Part shown: positions 24,903-32,718 of the stretch, piece by piece
Numbering within the stretch: the stretch's first letter is position 1
How the letters are laid out: every line of letters starts with the position of its first letter
IMG/VR virus record: IMGVR_UViG_3300042868_004050
Coordinates: 1 to 37,010 of that record
DNA: 37,010 nucleotides
Strand: one strand, 5' to 3'
DNA from: a virus
The notes under the pieces: model-generated
What the model was told of the DNA's origin: nothing
The model's database searches: none
The model's input: the letters and a program-made list of their open reading frames with translations, nothing else
Program-made: the position numbers and the translations under genes

Positions 24903-27900
24903 GCAGCGGCCACCTCGGAGCTAGCATCAGGGGCAGGGGTCTCGATGGTAGCTCTGGCCATGGAGATGACCTTTCCATCTGTGTCGGGAAGTACCCTGTC
25001 CCAATCCGCGCCAATGGAGCGAAGCATGCGGCGCGTATCTACCTTCATGCAACGGCTGCGGGCATCAGCGTTGTCCTTCATCCCCTTGTGGAAGTTGTAG
25101 TACTCAGTGAAGTGGTCTTTGGTATCTCCCGTAGCGTTCTTGAAAGGCACCAAGATTTCGCTTCGGCGGCACTCGGTAATGATTTCGCGTTCGCTGACCT
25201 TGTTCTCCGCACACCAGTCGCGAAAGGCACCCGTTGATACGTAGGTGAACCCCGAACTGATAACGTGGCGGGCGATAGGCTTGTCTGGGGCGCGTAGGTT
25301 AAGCGCCATATCGAAGTGACCCCGTGAGTGGCCTTGGTGTGTCTCCGCCTCAGTCACCAACGTGCGGTTAGCGCAAGAGGCAAGCATCATCGTCATCAAC
25401 TCAGGCCCACTGGTGGGGGTGTGGGTATCCTTAATGAACTCGTTACCCGCGTCAAACGCCAGCTTGAATTCACGAATCAGGGTATCGGTATCAAACATGG
25501 CCAAGCCCATGCGCTCACAGAACGCCTGAAGGCACAGCATGGCTCCCAAAACTCGGTACTGGTAGCGAGCCCCTTGCTCAGCGTCTCCGAGCAACTGACG
25601 GGCTTTAATTACGTTGTGCATGACCAGCTCGTTCATCTTGGCCTGACCTTGCTTACAAATCCAGTACTCGAGCACCGCACCAAAGGCTCCTGCGCAATCC
25701 CGATCGATCGCTGCTGAACCAATGTCGTAGTTGTCCAGATTTCCACCTTGCTTAGAGTCGAACTTTTTAATGTTATCGACGTTCAGTTCCATCAAACGAT
25801 TTTGAATGGCAGTGCTATCTGTACCTACTGCGGCAATCATGTCTCGCTGTGAGCGGTTAGTGGTAATCATGTTGATGAGTGCCCATGGAGCCTTAACCAC
25901 AAGGTCTCCGTCCTTGGTGGCACGTTCGCGGGATGCCCCATTGCCAACCATGTTGACCATCGAGCTGATCGAGGTTTCCTTGGTGTCCCCCATCTCATCC
26001 ATGCTCATTGGCATCGTGCCCCATAAGGACAGCTTGGAGCTGCGGGCAATGTCTGTTGAACCGCTAGAGTTCGAGTCTTTTACTAGAACTGATTTGTTGC
26101 CGTAGGCCATCATGATTGTCTGAACTACAGCCGTTTTGCCGCGTCCAGTTTCACGACTGAACAGGGATACGCTAAACCCGTTTGCGGGCAGATCAATACC
26201 TCGCGTGTATGCGCCAGTAATAAAGGCCATGAGTGGGCTGCAAAGGCCGAGCATGATGGCTAGTTGGTACTTCTCTAGGCCGGGAGCATCGTAGTAGTTC
26301 TTAACAAAGTCTCTGTACTGGCGAGAGGCAGGGACCAACGTAGTGGCCCAGACTTCCTTCCCCCAGGTTCCATTGCTCGTAGGCGGTAAGGGCAGGGGGA
26401 ACCGGTTAGCAACTGACTCTAGTGACTTGCCCAGCATCGCTATTTGAATTTCGCCACTGCTAGTGATGTAGTACTTTCCGTGGGCGCACACCATGTCGCC
26501 GTTTTCCAAAATTCGCAGACCCATGCGGTCATTTATCTTGTCGCGGTGATTTGAAGTTTTGATGCCGTGCAACATGGAAAGAATAAATTGGCTCATAGCG
26601 GCGGGTGCTCTTTTGTTTGAGGTTAGGTGAATGGCTTTTCCTGCAAGGTATCTAAGCAGGTCAGACCGGCTAGCGATAAGAGATTGGTCGAGCACATACG
26701 TTTTCACGCGCCCGTTTGACAGCAAGTGCAGTGTTACCAGTGCGTTGTCTTCCGTAGCAAGAGCCTCTGCCCACTGACCAAGCCAAAAGATGTCGTTAGT
26801 AAAAGGAACCAGAATCTCGCTTTGAACAGTGTCTCCGTCCGCGCTCTCGGTCTCCACGATCATCTTGTGTACGAGGGTGTTGATGAGCCCCTTTTGAACT
26901 GAGAATTTAGCGGGGATCATGCCGTCCCATGGGTCTCCAGTGGGCGCGGGTGGCCTAGCGGGAGCAGGCTGTTGATCTGGCGGCAGCGCCTCCACTTGCT
27001 CAGGGTTCAGATAACCCAGCAAGATCGGAGACTTCACCTTGCCTCGGTACTCGCAGCCCATGCAGGCGTTGGTGTGCTTACCCAGCTCTGCGCATGTTGT
27101 AGGTCCCGTGGCCCACGCGTTGAACTTGCGCTCGGTGCTCACCTCGTCGTAGTCAGGGTGGCCTGTGCTTAGCATCTGCGCGGCCTCTACGCCCTCCACA
27201 GTGAACTTCACTACGCCAAGCATGGCACGCCAGAACGGCTCTTGCACATCGCCTTTAACAGCATTGATTTCTTGCATCGCACCGCAGTGCTGAAGAATCT
27301 TGTGGATGGACTTGGGTGGCCCCTCAACTGTCAGGCCTAGATCAGCGTTAACGTCCATGTTGAACACGCGCTCAGCCGCTTCGGGAACTGCACCAAGAGC
27401 TAGTGCTAGAGCGGCAGGCTCATAGCGTGATCCGGTGTCGGCAACCAAGCTAACTAGGTTCCCATTTTTGTGGGTAGTCCCCAGTGGACGCAGAACCCTT
27501 GCAGTGTCGGACGTGACCGTGGGGTCGATCAGTAAGCCGCTAGCCCGAGCTACTCTGCCCAGTGCCGTAGCAAGAGGCTTCCAGTCCTCTGGTGTCAGGT
27601 CTTCGGTCAGGCAGTAGTAGATGTGCCAGCCCTCGCCGCTAGATACAAGGAAGCTAGGTTTGATACCACTGTCCTTGATGAACACCGTGATCGCCTTAAG
27701 CGCCAACTCACGAGTTTCATAGACATGCTGCGGGTCGCGGCTGAACTTATCAGCCCCAGCATCTACGTCTAAACGCAAAGAACACAACGCTAACACGTTA
27801 GCTTGTGTGCGATTTTCAGGCGATTTGAATGACTCGACAGCGAAGTAAACGCCGTCTTCAGTGCCGAATTCTAGGGTTAACTCGGCAAGTTCTTCTGTGG

Positions 27901-27991
27901 ACTCAGCCCAGACGTGGGTTCGCGCCGGAAGTTTTAGAAGGCAATAGTGCCCTGATTGCGGTAAAACCGCTTGATAAAAATTGTGCAGCAT
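24899..27991 (-). CDS. Primase-helicase: AEP-type primase domain fused to a AAA+/SF3-like helicase
   Basis: The 1030-residue protein combines two replication activities. The N-terminal ~200 residues look like an archaeo-eukaryotic primase: LRLDVDAG (D75, D77 metal ligands), SSGEGWHIYY (H123) and a DPTVTSDTARVLRPLGTTHKNG motif. After a linker with a Cys cluster (CAELGKHTNACMGC) and a Pro-rich stretch comes the helicase. It has a degenerate Walker A RETGRGKTA (K619), Walker B MSMDEMG (D665, E666) and a sensor-like ALINMITTNRS. It would unwind DNA and make primers for the family A polymerase. The stop overlaps the stop of the giant gene by 4 bp from the opposite strand. The bases at 27790-27801 contain an exact operator-like palindrome. 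Confidence 0.85.
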   Translation of the reverse strand: MLHNFYQAVLPQSGHYCLLKLPARTHVWAESTEELAELTLEFGTEDGVYFAVESFKSPENRTQANVLALCSLRLDVDAGADKFSRDPQHVYETRELALKAITVFIKDSGIKPSFLVSSGEGWHIYYCLTEDLTPEDWKPLATALGRVARASGLLIDPTVTSDTARVLRPLGTTHKNGNLVSLVADTGSRYEPAALALALGAVPEAAERVFNMDVNADLGLTVEGPPKSIHKILQHCGAMQEINAVKGDVQEPFWRAMLGVVKFTVEGVEAAQMLSTGHPDYDEVSTERKFNAWATGPTTCAELGKHTNACMGCEYRGKVKSPILLGYLNPEQVEALPPDQQPAPARPPAPTGDPWDGMIPAKFSVQKGLINTLVHKMIVETESADGDTVQSEILVPFTNDIFWLGQWAEALATEDNALVTLHLLSNGRVKTYVLDQSLIASRSDLLRYLAGKAIHLTSNKRAPAAMSQFILSMLHGIKTSNHRDKINDRMGLRILENGDMVCAHGKYYITSSGEIQIAMLGKSLESVANRFPLPLPPTSNGTWGKEVWATTLVPASRQYRDFVKNYYDAPGLEKYQLAIMLGLCSPLMAFITGAYTRGIDLPANGFSVSLFSRETGRGKTAVVQTIMMAYGNKSVLVKDSNSSGSTDIARSSKLSLWGTMPMSMDEMGDTKETSISSMVNMVGNGASRERATKDGDLVVKAPWALINMITTNRSQRDMIAAVGTDSTAIQNRLMELNVDNIKKFDSKQGGNLDNYDIGSAAIDRDCAGAFGAVLEYWICKQGQAKMNELVMHNVIKARQLLGDAEQGARYQYRVLGAMLCLQAFCERMGLAMFDTDTLIREFKLAFDAGNEFIKDTHTPTSGPELMTMMLASCANRTLVTEAETHQGHSRGHFDMALNLRAPDKPIARHVISSGFTYVSTGAFRDWCAENKVSEREIITECRRSEILVPFKNATGDTKDHFTEYYNFHKGMKDNADARSRCMKVDTRRMLRSIGADWDRVLPDTDGKVISMARATIETPAPDASSEVAAA
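27790..27801. promoter_or_regulatory. Operator-like palindrome inside the primase gene
   Basis: CTAACACGTTAG, the reverse complement of the 12-mer at 5618 and 13161, lies within codons for A-N-V-L-A near residue 65 of the primase. It has no promoter elements that I can see. It may be a real internal operator, a decoy, or coincidence of coding sequence. Confidence 0.4.
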
Positions 27992-28027
27992 TGGGACCCC
28001 GGATTAAGCACCGCACGGCGGCGATTG

Positions 28028-28309
28028 TTATGTTTGCACTACGTCTTTTTGACGTAAAGCCCCACTTTTGACTGCTTCCTTAATGGCTAACTGCCTCTTT
28101 GCAGTGGCGATAGAAGTAGAAATCGGCAGTTCTTGCATCTCAATTGCAGACTGCATAGCCTCAACTACCTTGCCAATCTTTAGCTTTATGTAGCGGTGGG
28201 GAGCCATCTTACCGCTTACCCATAGGTTTGTAGTTGTCCGACTAACGCCTGTTAGTAAAGAAAACTCGAGCTGCGTTAACCCTGCTCGTTTTATGACAGT
28301 GAAGTCCAT
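28028..28309 (-). CDS. Small HTH transcription regulator, XRE/Cro-like
   Basis: The 93-residue protein contains a helix-turn-helix near its N-terminus: AGLTQLEFSLLTGVSRTTTNLWVSGKMAP (residues ~8-38), with the Q..FS...GVSRTT pattern of Cro/CI-type domains. The rest is a charged helix. ATG 28309 is preferred since AAGGA lies at the right distance upstream; the TTG at 28381 would overlap the previous stop without a ribosome site. It is located between the ssDNA-binding-like gene and the primase, inside the operon whose promoter at 29811-29839 has the palindrome. It is a candidate for the protein that binds CTAAC-N-GTTAG sites, unproven. Confidence 0.78.
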   Translation of the reverse strand: MDFTVIKRAGLTQLEFSLLTGVSRTTTNLWVSGKMAPHRYIKLKIGKVVEAMQSAIEMQELPISTSIATAKRQLAIKEAVKSGALRQKDVVQT

Positions 28310-28377
28310 GATTATTCCTTGAATGTGCTGGTTACGTTCTCCAGCGTCGGTAGTCAATCCGACCGTTTCAAGGAGAC

Positions 28378-29373
28378 TCAATCGTCCGAATTTCCGAGGA
28401 GCATGTCCAAGTCACCGAGCAGGTCATCCATGCCGGTGGAAGTAGCCGCTTTAGGAGCGGGCTTTGGAGCCGGTGCGACCTTGGCTGCGGGTTTAGCCGC
28501 AATGTCTTCCACATCAAAGTCGTCCATCGCAGGAGCTGGCTTCGGTGCGGGTTTTGGTGGTGCAACTTTCGGTGCAGCAGCTTTGGCAACTACGGCCTTG
28601 GCGCTGATTGCAGCATCAAGCTCATCGGTATCCACAAGAGCTGGCAACTCGAGCGCTTCGTTATGTACTGCTAGTCCAACGATCTCGCGCACAGTCTCGT
28701 TCTCGTAACTTGCGTGGGCTTTGGCGTAGGTGGTGTCGTCCAGCAGGCCGGTCAGCTTGAAGGTCAGCTTGGGGCTTGCAGCTTCCTTGTCGAAGCCAAC
28801 CTTCATCACTAGGGCGTTGTACGGAATGCCACGGGTCTCGGCGGCTTTGACGGCCTCTGCAAAGGCTTTACGCGATGCAGGCGGTACACGCAGTAGGAAC
28901 GGGTCTTCAATGTGCGATGGGTCAGCTACAGCGAGTCGTGTGTTCATGGAGCACTCAGTGCCGACACCGCCAGATTTCCCACCCCATACTGCACGGGCGC
29001 ATATTTGGCATTTCTTAGACTGCGGCTCTTGAGCCTCTGGGCTAGGGGCGATGCCGTCGTTGGAGAAGCAGGAAGGGACTGCGCCATCGGACTCGCCTTC
29101 CACGTAGGCTTTAGCGTAGAACACACGGCTCTTCGTGTTAGCACGCACAACTGTAAGCGTGATGTTTTGCATGACTTCATCTGGCTCGTCTTCGCGCATC
29201 AAGACTTTCTTCTCGCCGTCTTTGGACAAGGTGAAGACTTTGCCCTTGATGGACAGCACAGGAAAACTTGCGCTTGCGGAGACCACATCGCGGTTGATGC
29301 TTGCCAGTGCTGCTTTGTTAGCGAGGTAAGCGGGGAGGGCGGCACCATTGCCGAAGGGAATGATATTTGACAT
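28378..29373 (-). CDS. Probable single-stranded DNA-binding protein
   Basis: The 331-residue protein has an N-terminal globular region, a short Cys-containing module (KKCQICARAVWG..GTECSMN) that may bind zinc, and a Pro/Ala/Lys-rich flexible stretch. It ends in an acidic tail, MDDLLGDLDMLLGNSDD. A folded domain plus linker plus acidic C-terminal tip is the usual architecture of phage and bacterial SSBs, where the tip binds partner proteins. It lies between two replication genes in one operon. I see no named family with certainty, so the SSB call rests on architecture and context. Start at ATG 29373. Confidence 0.62.
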   Translation of the reverse strand: MSNIIPFGNGAALPAYLANKAALASINRDVVSASASFPVLSIKGKVFTLSKDGEKKVLMREDEPDEVMQNITLTVVRANTKSRVFYAKAYVEGESDGAVPSCFSNDGIAPSPEAQEPQSKKCQICARAVWGGKSGGVGTECSMNTRLAVADPSHIEDPFLLRVPPASRKAFAEAVKAAETRGIPYNALVMKVGFDKEAASPKLTFKLTGLLDDTTYAKAHASYENETVREIVGLAVHNEALELPALVDTDELDAAISAKAVVAKAAAPKVAPPKPAPKPAPAMDDFDVEDIAAKPAAKVAPAPKPAPKAATSTGMDDLLGDLDMLLGNSDD

Positions 29374-29391
29374 TTATTTTCCAGGTTTAAA

Positions 29392-29784
29392 TTAACTTCT
29401 AAGAATTTGCACAACTACCGCTTCACGCCAGTTTAGACCTGGGGGCAGGTCATCGTTGGCAGCACGGTACTCATCTACGGCGGTCTTGTTGACCCGCTTG
29501 TCTAACATGTTCCACAGCTCATTCTCCTTGATGAAGCTTAGAGCTATGTCCCAATCCGCCACTGTGGCGCTCGATGTGGTCTTTTTGTAAGCAGTCCCTG
29601 CTGCAGTTTTCACTGACAACTGGCCGCTCTCGTTCATAGAAGTTAGAAGCCACTTCTCTATCTTGTCCATGCCTTGGTCATACTTAGCTTTATCAGCCTC
29701 GTACTTGGCCTTGAGCACCGCTTTCGCGTCTCGCATCGCTATGTATCTTTCAACAACAGCGGCCTGATCTATAACTGTAATCAT
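29392..29784 (-). CDS. Small helical phage protein, unknown function, first gene of the replication operon
   Basis: The product begins MITVIDQAAVVERYIAMRDAK if started at 29784, where GGAG (29793-29796) has an 8-base spacing; the ATG at 29790 is too close to it. It is ~130 residues, charged and helical in the N-terminal half (KAVLKAKYEADKAKYDQGMDKIEKWL), then has a GTAYKKTTSSATVADWDIAL segment and ends in a PPGLNWREAVVVQILRS motif. The pattern occurs in other phages next to recombination or replication genes. Its function is not known. It is immediately downstream of the operator-containing promoter. Confidence 0.68.
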   Translation of the reverse strand: MITVIDQAAVVERYIAMRDAKAVLKAKYEADKAKYDQGMDKIEKWLLTSMNESGQLSVKTAAGTAYKKTTSSATVADWDIALSFIKENELWNMLDKRVNKTAVDEYRAANDDLPPGLNWREAVVVQILRS

Positions 29785-29810
29785 AGCCATTTCTCCTTCT
29801 AGTGTAAACT

Positions 29811-29839
29811 ATTATAACTAACATGTGTTAGTGCTTCAA
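29811..29839 (-). promoter_or_regulatory. Sigma70-type promoter with CTAAC-N4-GTTAG operator in the spacer
   Basis: Read on the minus strand: -35 TTGAAG (29839-29834), a 17-base spacer, and a perfect -10 TATAAT (29816-29811). The spacer contains CTAACACATGTTAG (29831-29818), the same palindrome type as at 5618 and 13161 with a four-base centre. This drives the small gene, SSB-like gene, HTH regulator and primase-helicase. Confidence 0.78.
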
Positions 29840-29852
29840 GCGTTTTTTTGGT

Positions 29853-31400
29853 TCATCGGACTTCCTTAAGTAGTTCCAAAAGTAGACCCTGCATCTTCTC
29901 TTTTCCTTGCAGGCGGGCGTAAATCTTCCTCTCCACGTCGGTCGCTTCGATGTTTACGATCAGCGTGTTGAGCTTCTGTCCGGGGCGCACAATTCGGGCG
30001 TTAGCCTGTTGGTACGTCTCGTTGGAATTTATGGGGGCAAACCAAACTATCACGTTAGCCTTGGTCAGCGTTAGTCCGTGAGACAAAGTGCCGGGGTTAG
30101 CGACTAACACGCGAGGGTCTTTGGCCTGTTGGAACTCTTGAAAGATGATGTCCCGCTTGGTCTTGCTAGTGTCCCCGTGAACGATGGCGACCGAAAAGTG
30201 CTTGGCTAGCTCGGCAGCAACAGCCTTTAGCGCAGCGGTCAGCGGCACGAACACGAGCACCTTGCCCTCGGCCTCCTCGATGATTTCCCTAACCAGCTCG
30301 ATGCGGTTGGTGGCCGGTATCGCCACTTCCCCAGCTTCTCCGTAAGCCACGCCACAGCAGATTTGGATCAGCTTACTGAGCTTGACCGCTTCATTAATCG
30401 CACTGATCGCACCCCCCGCCGTCTCGGCCTTGAGCTTCTTGAGCATGTCGTTGAACGCTACCTTCTGCTCAGCCGTCAGTTCAGCTTGGCGGGTAACGAA
30501 CGTGGTGGGCGGTAGATCAATGCAGTCTTCTCGGCTGAACCGGATGCTCGGCTGCATGGCGTGCTTCACCAAATCTAGCGCGCCGTCCCTGGCTCCCCAC
30601 TTGAACTTAGTGAGTGGGCGCATTACCGAGTCCCTGAACTGCCCGAAGTACTTTGGCACTCGGCTCGGCTCGATCAAGCGGCACTGCGCCCAGGCATCGG
30701 TTGGCGCATTGGGGGTGGGCGTGCCGGTCAAGCCCCAGACCCAGCTCTTCTCTTTAACCAGTCTGAACAGCGCCTTCCAGCGGTCGGTGGCGGCATTGCG
30801 GAAGCTTGCAATCTCATCGATGACGATAACGTCTAGCCCTTCCTTTTCGGAAAGCATGCGAAGTAGCTCTTTATTTTTTAAGCCGTCGTGGTTGATGATG
30901 TAAACGTCGTGGTCTACGGCCAATAGCTTTTGGCGCTTCTCCTGACTCCCGTGCAGCACGGCGAAACTCATGTCAAAGAAGTTTGTAAAAATCTCATCGC
31001 CCCAAGCCCGCTCTAAGGTAGACAGGGGAGACACAACCAGCATTCGCTTGACCGTGCCCGCCTTGCGCAGGTAGTCGAACGCCCACAAAGCGGCTAGCGT
31101 CTTGCCGCTGCCCATGCCGTTTAAGCAAAAGGCGCGGGGATTGGTAGTCAGGAACTCCGCAGTGGCGCGTTGGTGGATGAAGGGCGTGAACTTGCCAGGA
31201 AACTCGTAGTAGCTAGATATGGGGGCAGGTGCATCAAAGCCTAGGTTCTTCAGCACGCGAACCTCGTCCTCCCTGTGCGGCACTGCAACCAGCGTATGGC
31301 CCTTGACTTCCACGACCTGCGCCGTGGGAATCACCGCAGTGATGCGCTCAGGGTTACGACTGTTTATCAGCAGCTTCTTGTGTTTTTTTACTACGAGCAT
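29853..31400 (-). CDS. SNF2-type superfamily II DNA helicase/translocase
   Basis: The 515-residue protein has the SF2 motifs in order: Q-motif-like region with FTPFIHQRAT (~71-80), motif I GMGSGKT (95-101), motif Ia VVSPLSTL (~122-129), motif II DEIA (195-198), motif III LTGTP (224-228), and C-terminal motifs including VHGDTSKTKRD and motif VI QQANARIVRPGQ (464-475). This is the stand-alone ATPase core of SNF2-like DNA translocases found in many phages, acting in replication, recombination or protein displacement. Its start lies inside the end of the integrase gene (47-bp overlap), so the two are coupled. A GGA about 8 bases upstream of ATG 31400 is a weak ribosome site. Confidence 0.92.
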   Translation of the reverse strand: MLVVKKHKKLLINSRNPERITAVIPTAQVVEVKGHTLVAVPHREDEVRVLKNLGFDAPAPISSYYEFPGKFTPFIHQRATAEFLTTNPRAFCLNGMGSGKTLAALWAFDYLRKAGTVKRMLVVSPLSTLERAWGDEIFTNFFDMSFAVLHGSQEKRQKLLAVDHDVYIINHDGLKNKELLRMLSEKEGLDVIVIDEIASFRNAATDRWKALFRLVKEKSWVWGLTGTPTPNAPTDAWAQCRLIEPSRVPKYFGQFRDSVMRPLTKFKWGARDGALDLVKHAMQPSIRFSREDCIDLPPTTFVTRQAELTAEQKVAFNDMLKKLKAETAGGAISAINEAVKLSKLIQICCGVAYGEAGEVAIPATNRIELVREIIEEAEGKVLVFVPLTAALKAVAAELAKHFSVAIVHGDTSKTKRDIIFQEFQQAKDPRVLVANPGTLSHGLTLTKANVIVWFAPINSNETYQQANARIVRPGQKLNTLIVNIEATDVERKIYARLQGKEKMQGLLLELLKEVR

Positions 31401-32433
31401 TTAGTTTTTCCAGTACGTCGGAAGGTTTAAGGTGGGTGTATCGCTTCAGGGTGGCCCAACTGCGGTGGCCAGAGATAAGCGAAACTTCTTGTATTTCTAG
31501 TCCCTGTGCAAACAGTCTGCTGATACCCTCATGCCGCAAATCATGAAGGTGCAAGTCTTCGATACCTAGCCGATTACAGGCTCGCTGGAACCCGGCGGAG
31601 ACCGACTCGGGGTTATATGGAAAGATACGGGCATCTATCTTGGGCAGCTTATCTATGATTGCTGCAGCGGGGGCCGGCACAGGGATAGTTTCATTTCGAA
31701 CTCGGTGCTTGTCTTTGGTGTCGTATAGCGTGATCTGAACCCCGTTGTAATCTTCCCATCTCATCTCGCACAGTTCCTCACGGCGGCGCGGTAGCTCGAT
31801 GGCTAGGCGCAAGTAGGCGGCCATGGGAATCTTAGTTGAGGGGTAGGCAAAGATTCTTTTGAACTCGGCTTCCAGCCGGTCTAGCTCATCCTCGGTAGGG
31901 CGGCGCTCCCTGACCTCGCTCTTGTGTACTACGCCGATTCGGCTAAGCGCGTTGATAGCGTCTTTAACAGTGTCTCCGTTAATGTCCAGACCGTACATTG
32001 CTTTGGCGGCATTAAGCATCCCTTGGATGGTGGTCAAGTTATGCAAGATGGTGGCTCCGCCGGTTTTGCCGGTCGCAGCTCTTCGCGTAGCAAAATCGGA
32101 GAACACCTTTGAAGTAAGCGCTGAGAGCTTAACGTTAGCAAACTCGCCAGACAGTTGGTCAAGCTCCCACGCCATTTGCCTTCGGATCGGCTTGTCGGGG
32201 TCTACGGAGCTTAAAGTTTCCTTGTACTTTCCAAGCAGGTCGCCTAAAGTCTGAGTAGCTAGCAGGCGCTGAGGGATGCCGTGGACTTCGATGACTGCTT
32301 CAGCTTTCTTAGCCCACTCTTTAGCCAGCTTCTCGGTTTTGAAAGTCCGCCTCTCCTCGTACACTAGGACACCATCTTTCTTCTTACGAATCCAAGCCTG
32401 CCATGAATCACCACGTTGCCTTATCAGTGCCAT
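31354..32433 (-). CDS. int: Tyrosine-family site-specific integrase
   Basis: The 359-residue recombinase shows the arm-binding N-terminal pattern (ALIRQRGDSWQAWIRKKKD), a core-binding SAM-like domain (~60-165) and the catalytic domain. The catalytic set is R217 (ELPRRREELCEMRW), K240 (TKDKHRVRN), H297 and R300 (HLHDLRHEG), H323 (SGHRSWAT) and nucleophile Y332 (LKRYTH). I chose ATG 32433 over the in-frame GTG/ATG extension to 32514, because the extension runs through GGCACACT repeats of the attachment region and this start begins the usual domain. The gene is adjacent to a region containing a dusA-like sequence, suggesting dusA as target. It overlaps the helicase gene by 47 bp. Confidence 0.95.
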   Translation of the reverse strand: MALIRQRGDSWQAWIRKKKDGVLVYEERRTFKTEKLAKEWAKKAEAVIEVHGIPQRLLATQTLGDLLGKYKETLSSVDPDKPIRRQMAWELDQLSGEFANVKLSALTSKVFSDFATRRAATGKTGGATILHNLTTIQGMLNAAKAMYGLDINGDTVKDAINALSRIGVVHKSEVRERRPTEDELDRLEAEFKRIFAYPSTKIPMAAYLRLAIELPRRREELCEMRWEDYNGVQITLYDTKDKHRVRNETIPVPAPAAAIIDKLPKIDARIFPYNPESVSAGFQRACNRLGIEDLHLHDLRHEGISRLFAQGLEIQEVSLISGHRSWATLKRYTHLKPSDVLEKLNARSKKTQEAADKQS

Positions 32434-32442
32434 ATTTATATC

Positions 32443-32687
32443 CAGTGTGCCTAAGTGTGCCAAGTGTGCCATTGGCGGTGTGCCAAGTCTATCATGGCAC
32501 ACTGTTTGGCACACTTATATCTCAAAATAGAGCATAAATACACTAACATAAACAGACTCAAAATGAACTTTACAGAGGTAAACTGGGCTAGAAGAGTTAG
32601 TGTAGCACCTATGATGGACTGGACGGAGACCCGCATGGATGCTAGCTTTCAAGACATTTCAATCCCCCATGAGACCTTTGGCACACT
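32443..32687. other. attP: Probable attP: dusA-like core flanked by GGCACACT arm-type repeats
   Basis: Between the integrase and the PrtN-like gene, the + strand encodes RRVSVAPMMDWT at 32590-32625. This is the conserved start of bacterial tRNA-dihydrouridine synthase A (usual VAPMMDWTDRHCR); similarity ends at T. The likely core is within 32598-32625. Copies of AGTGTGCC/GGCACACT (or G/C variants) lie at 32444-32451, 32454-32461, 32463-32470, ~32477-32484, 32496-32503, 32508-32515 and 32680-32687, on both sides of the core. This matches lambda-like attP logic of core plus arm sites. dusA is a documented integration hotspot in Proteobacteria. Core boundaries are inferred. Confidence 0.78.
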
Positions 32688-32718
32688 AAGCAGTGTCGGT
32701 CTGTCCAGTCAAACTTGA
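32563..32718 (+). other. dusA 5'-end mimic ORF inside the attachment site
   Basis: An ATG at 32563 opens a frame MNFTEVNWARRVSVAPMMDWT, after which dusA-like sequence stops and unrelated codons run to a stop at 32716-32718. In the phage this is not a functional gene. On integration into dusA, this segment would replace the host 5' codons, giving a hybrid with a phage-supplied start. It overlaps the end of the PrtN-like gene on the opposite strand by 10 bases. Known dusA-integrating elements rebuild dusA in this way. Confidence 0.7.

Noticed and set aside
28310-28381. TTG start extending the HTH regulator by 24 residues
   Set aside because: No ribosome site is present, whereas ATG 28309 has AAGGA correctly placed.
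28319-28708. Plus-strand open frame of 129 codons, Ala/Gly/Ser-rich
   Set aside because: It is the antisense of the low-complexity Pro/Ala/Lys linker of the SSB-like protein.
32434-32514. Longer N-terminus for the integrase (27 extra residues)
   Set aside because: The extension consists mainly of GGCACACT repeat DNA, and ATG 32433 begins the usual arm-binding domain sequence.
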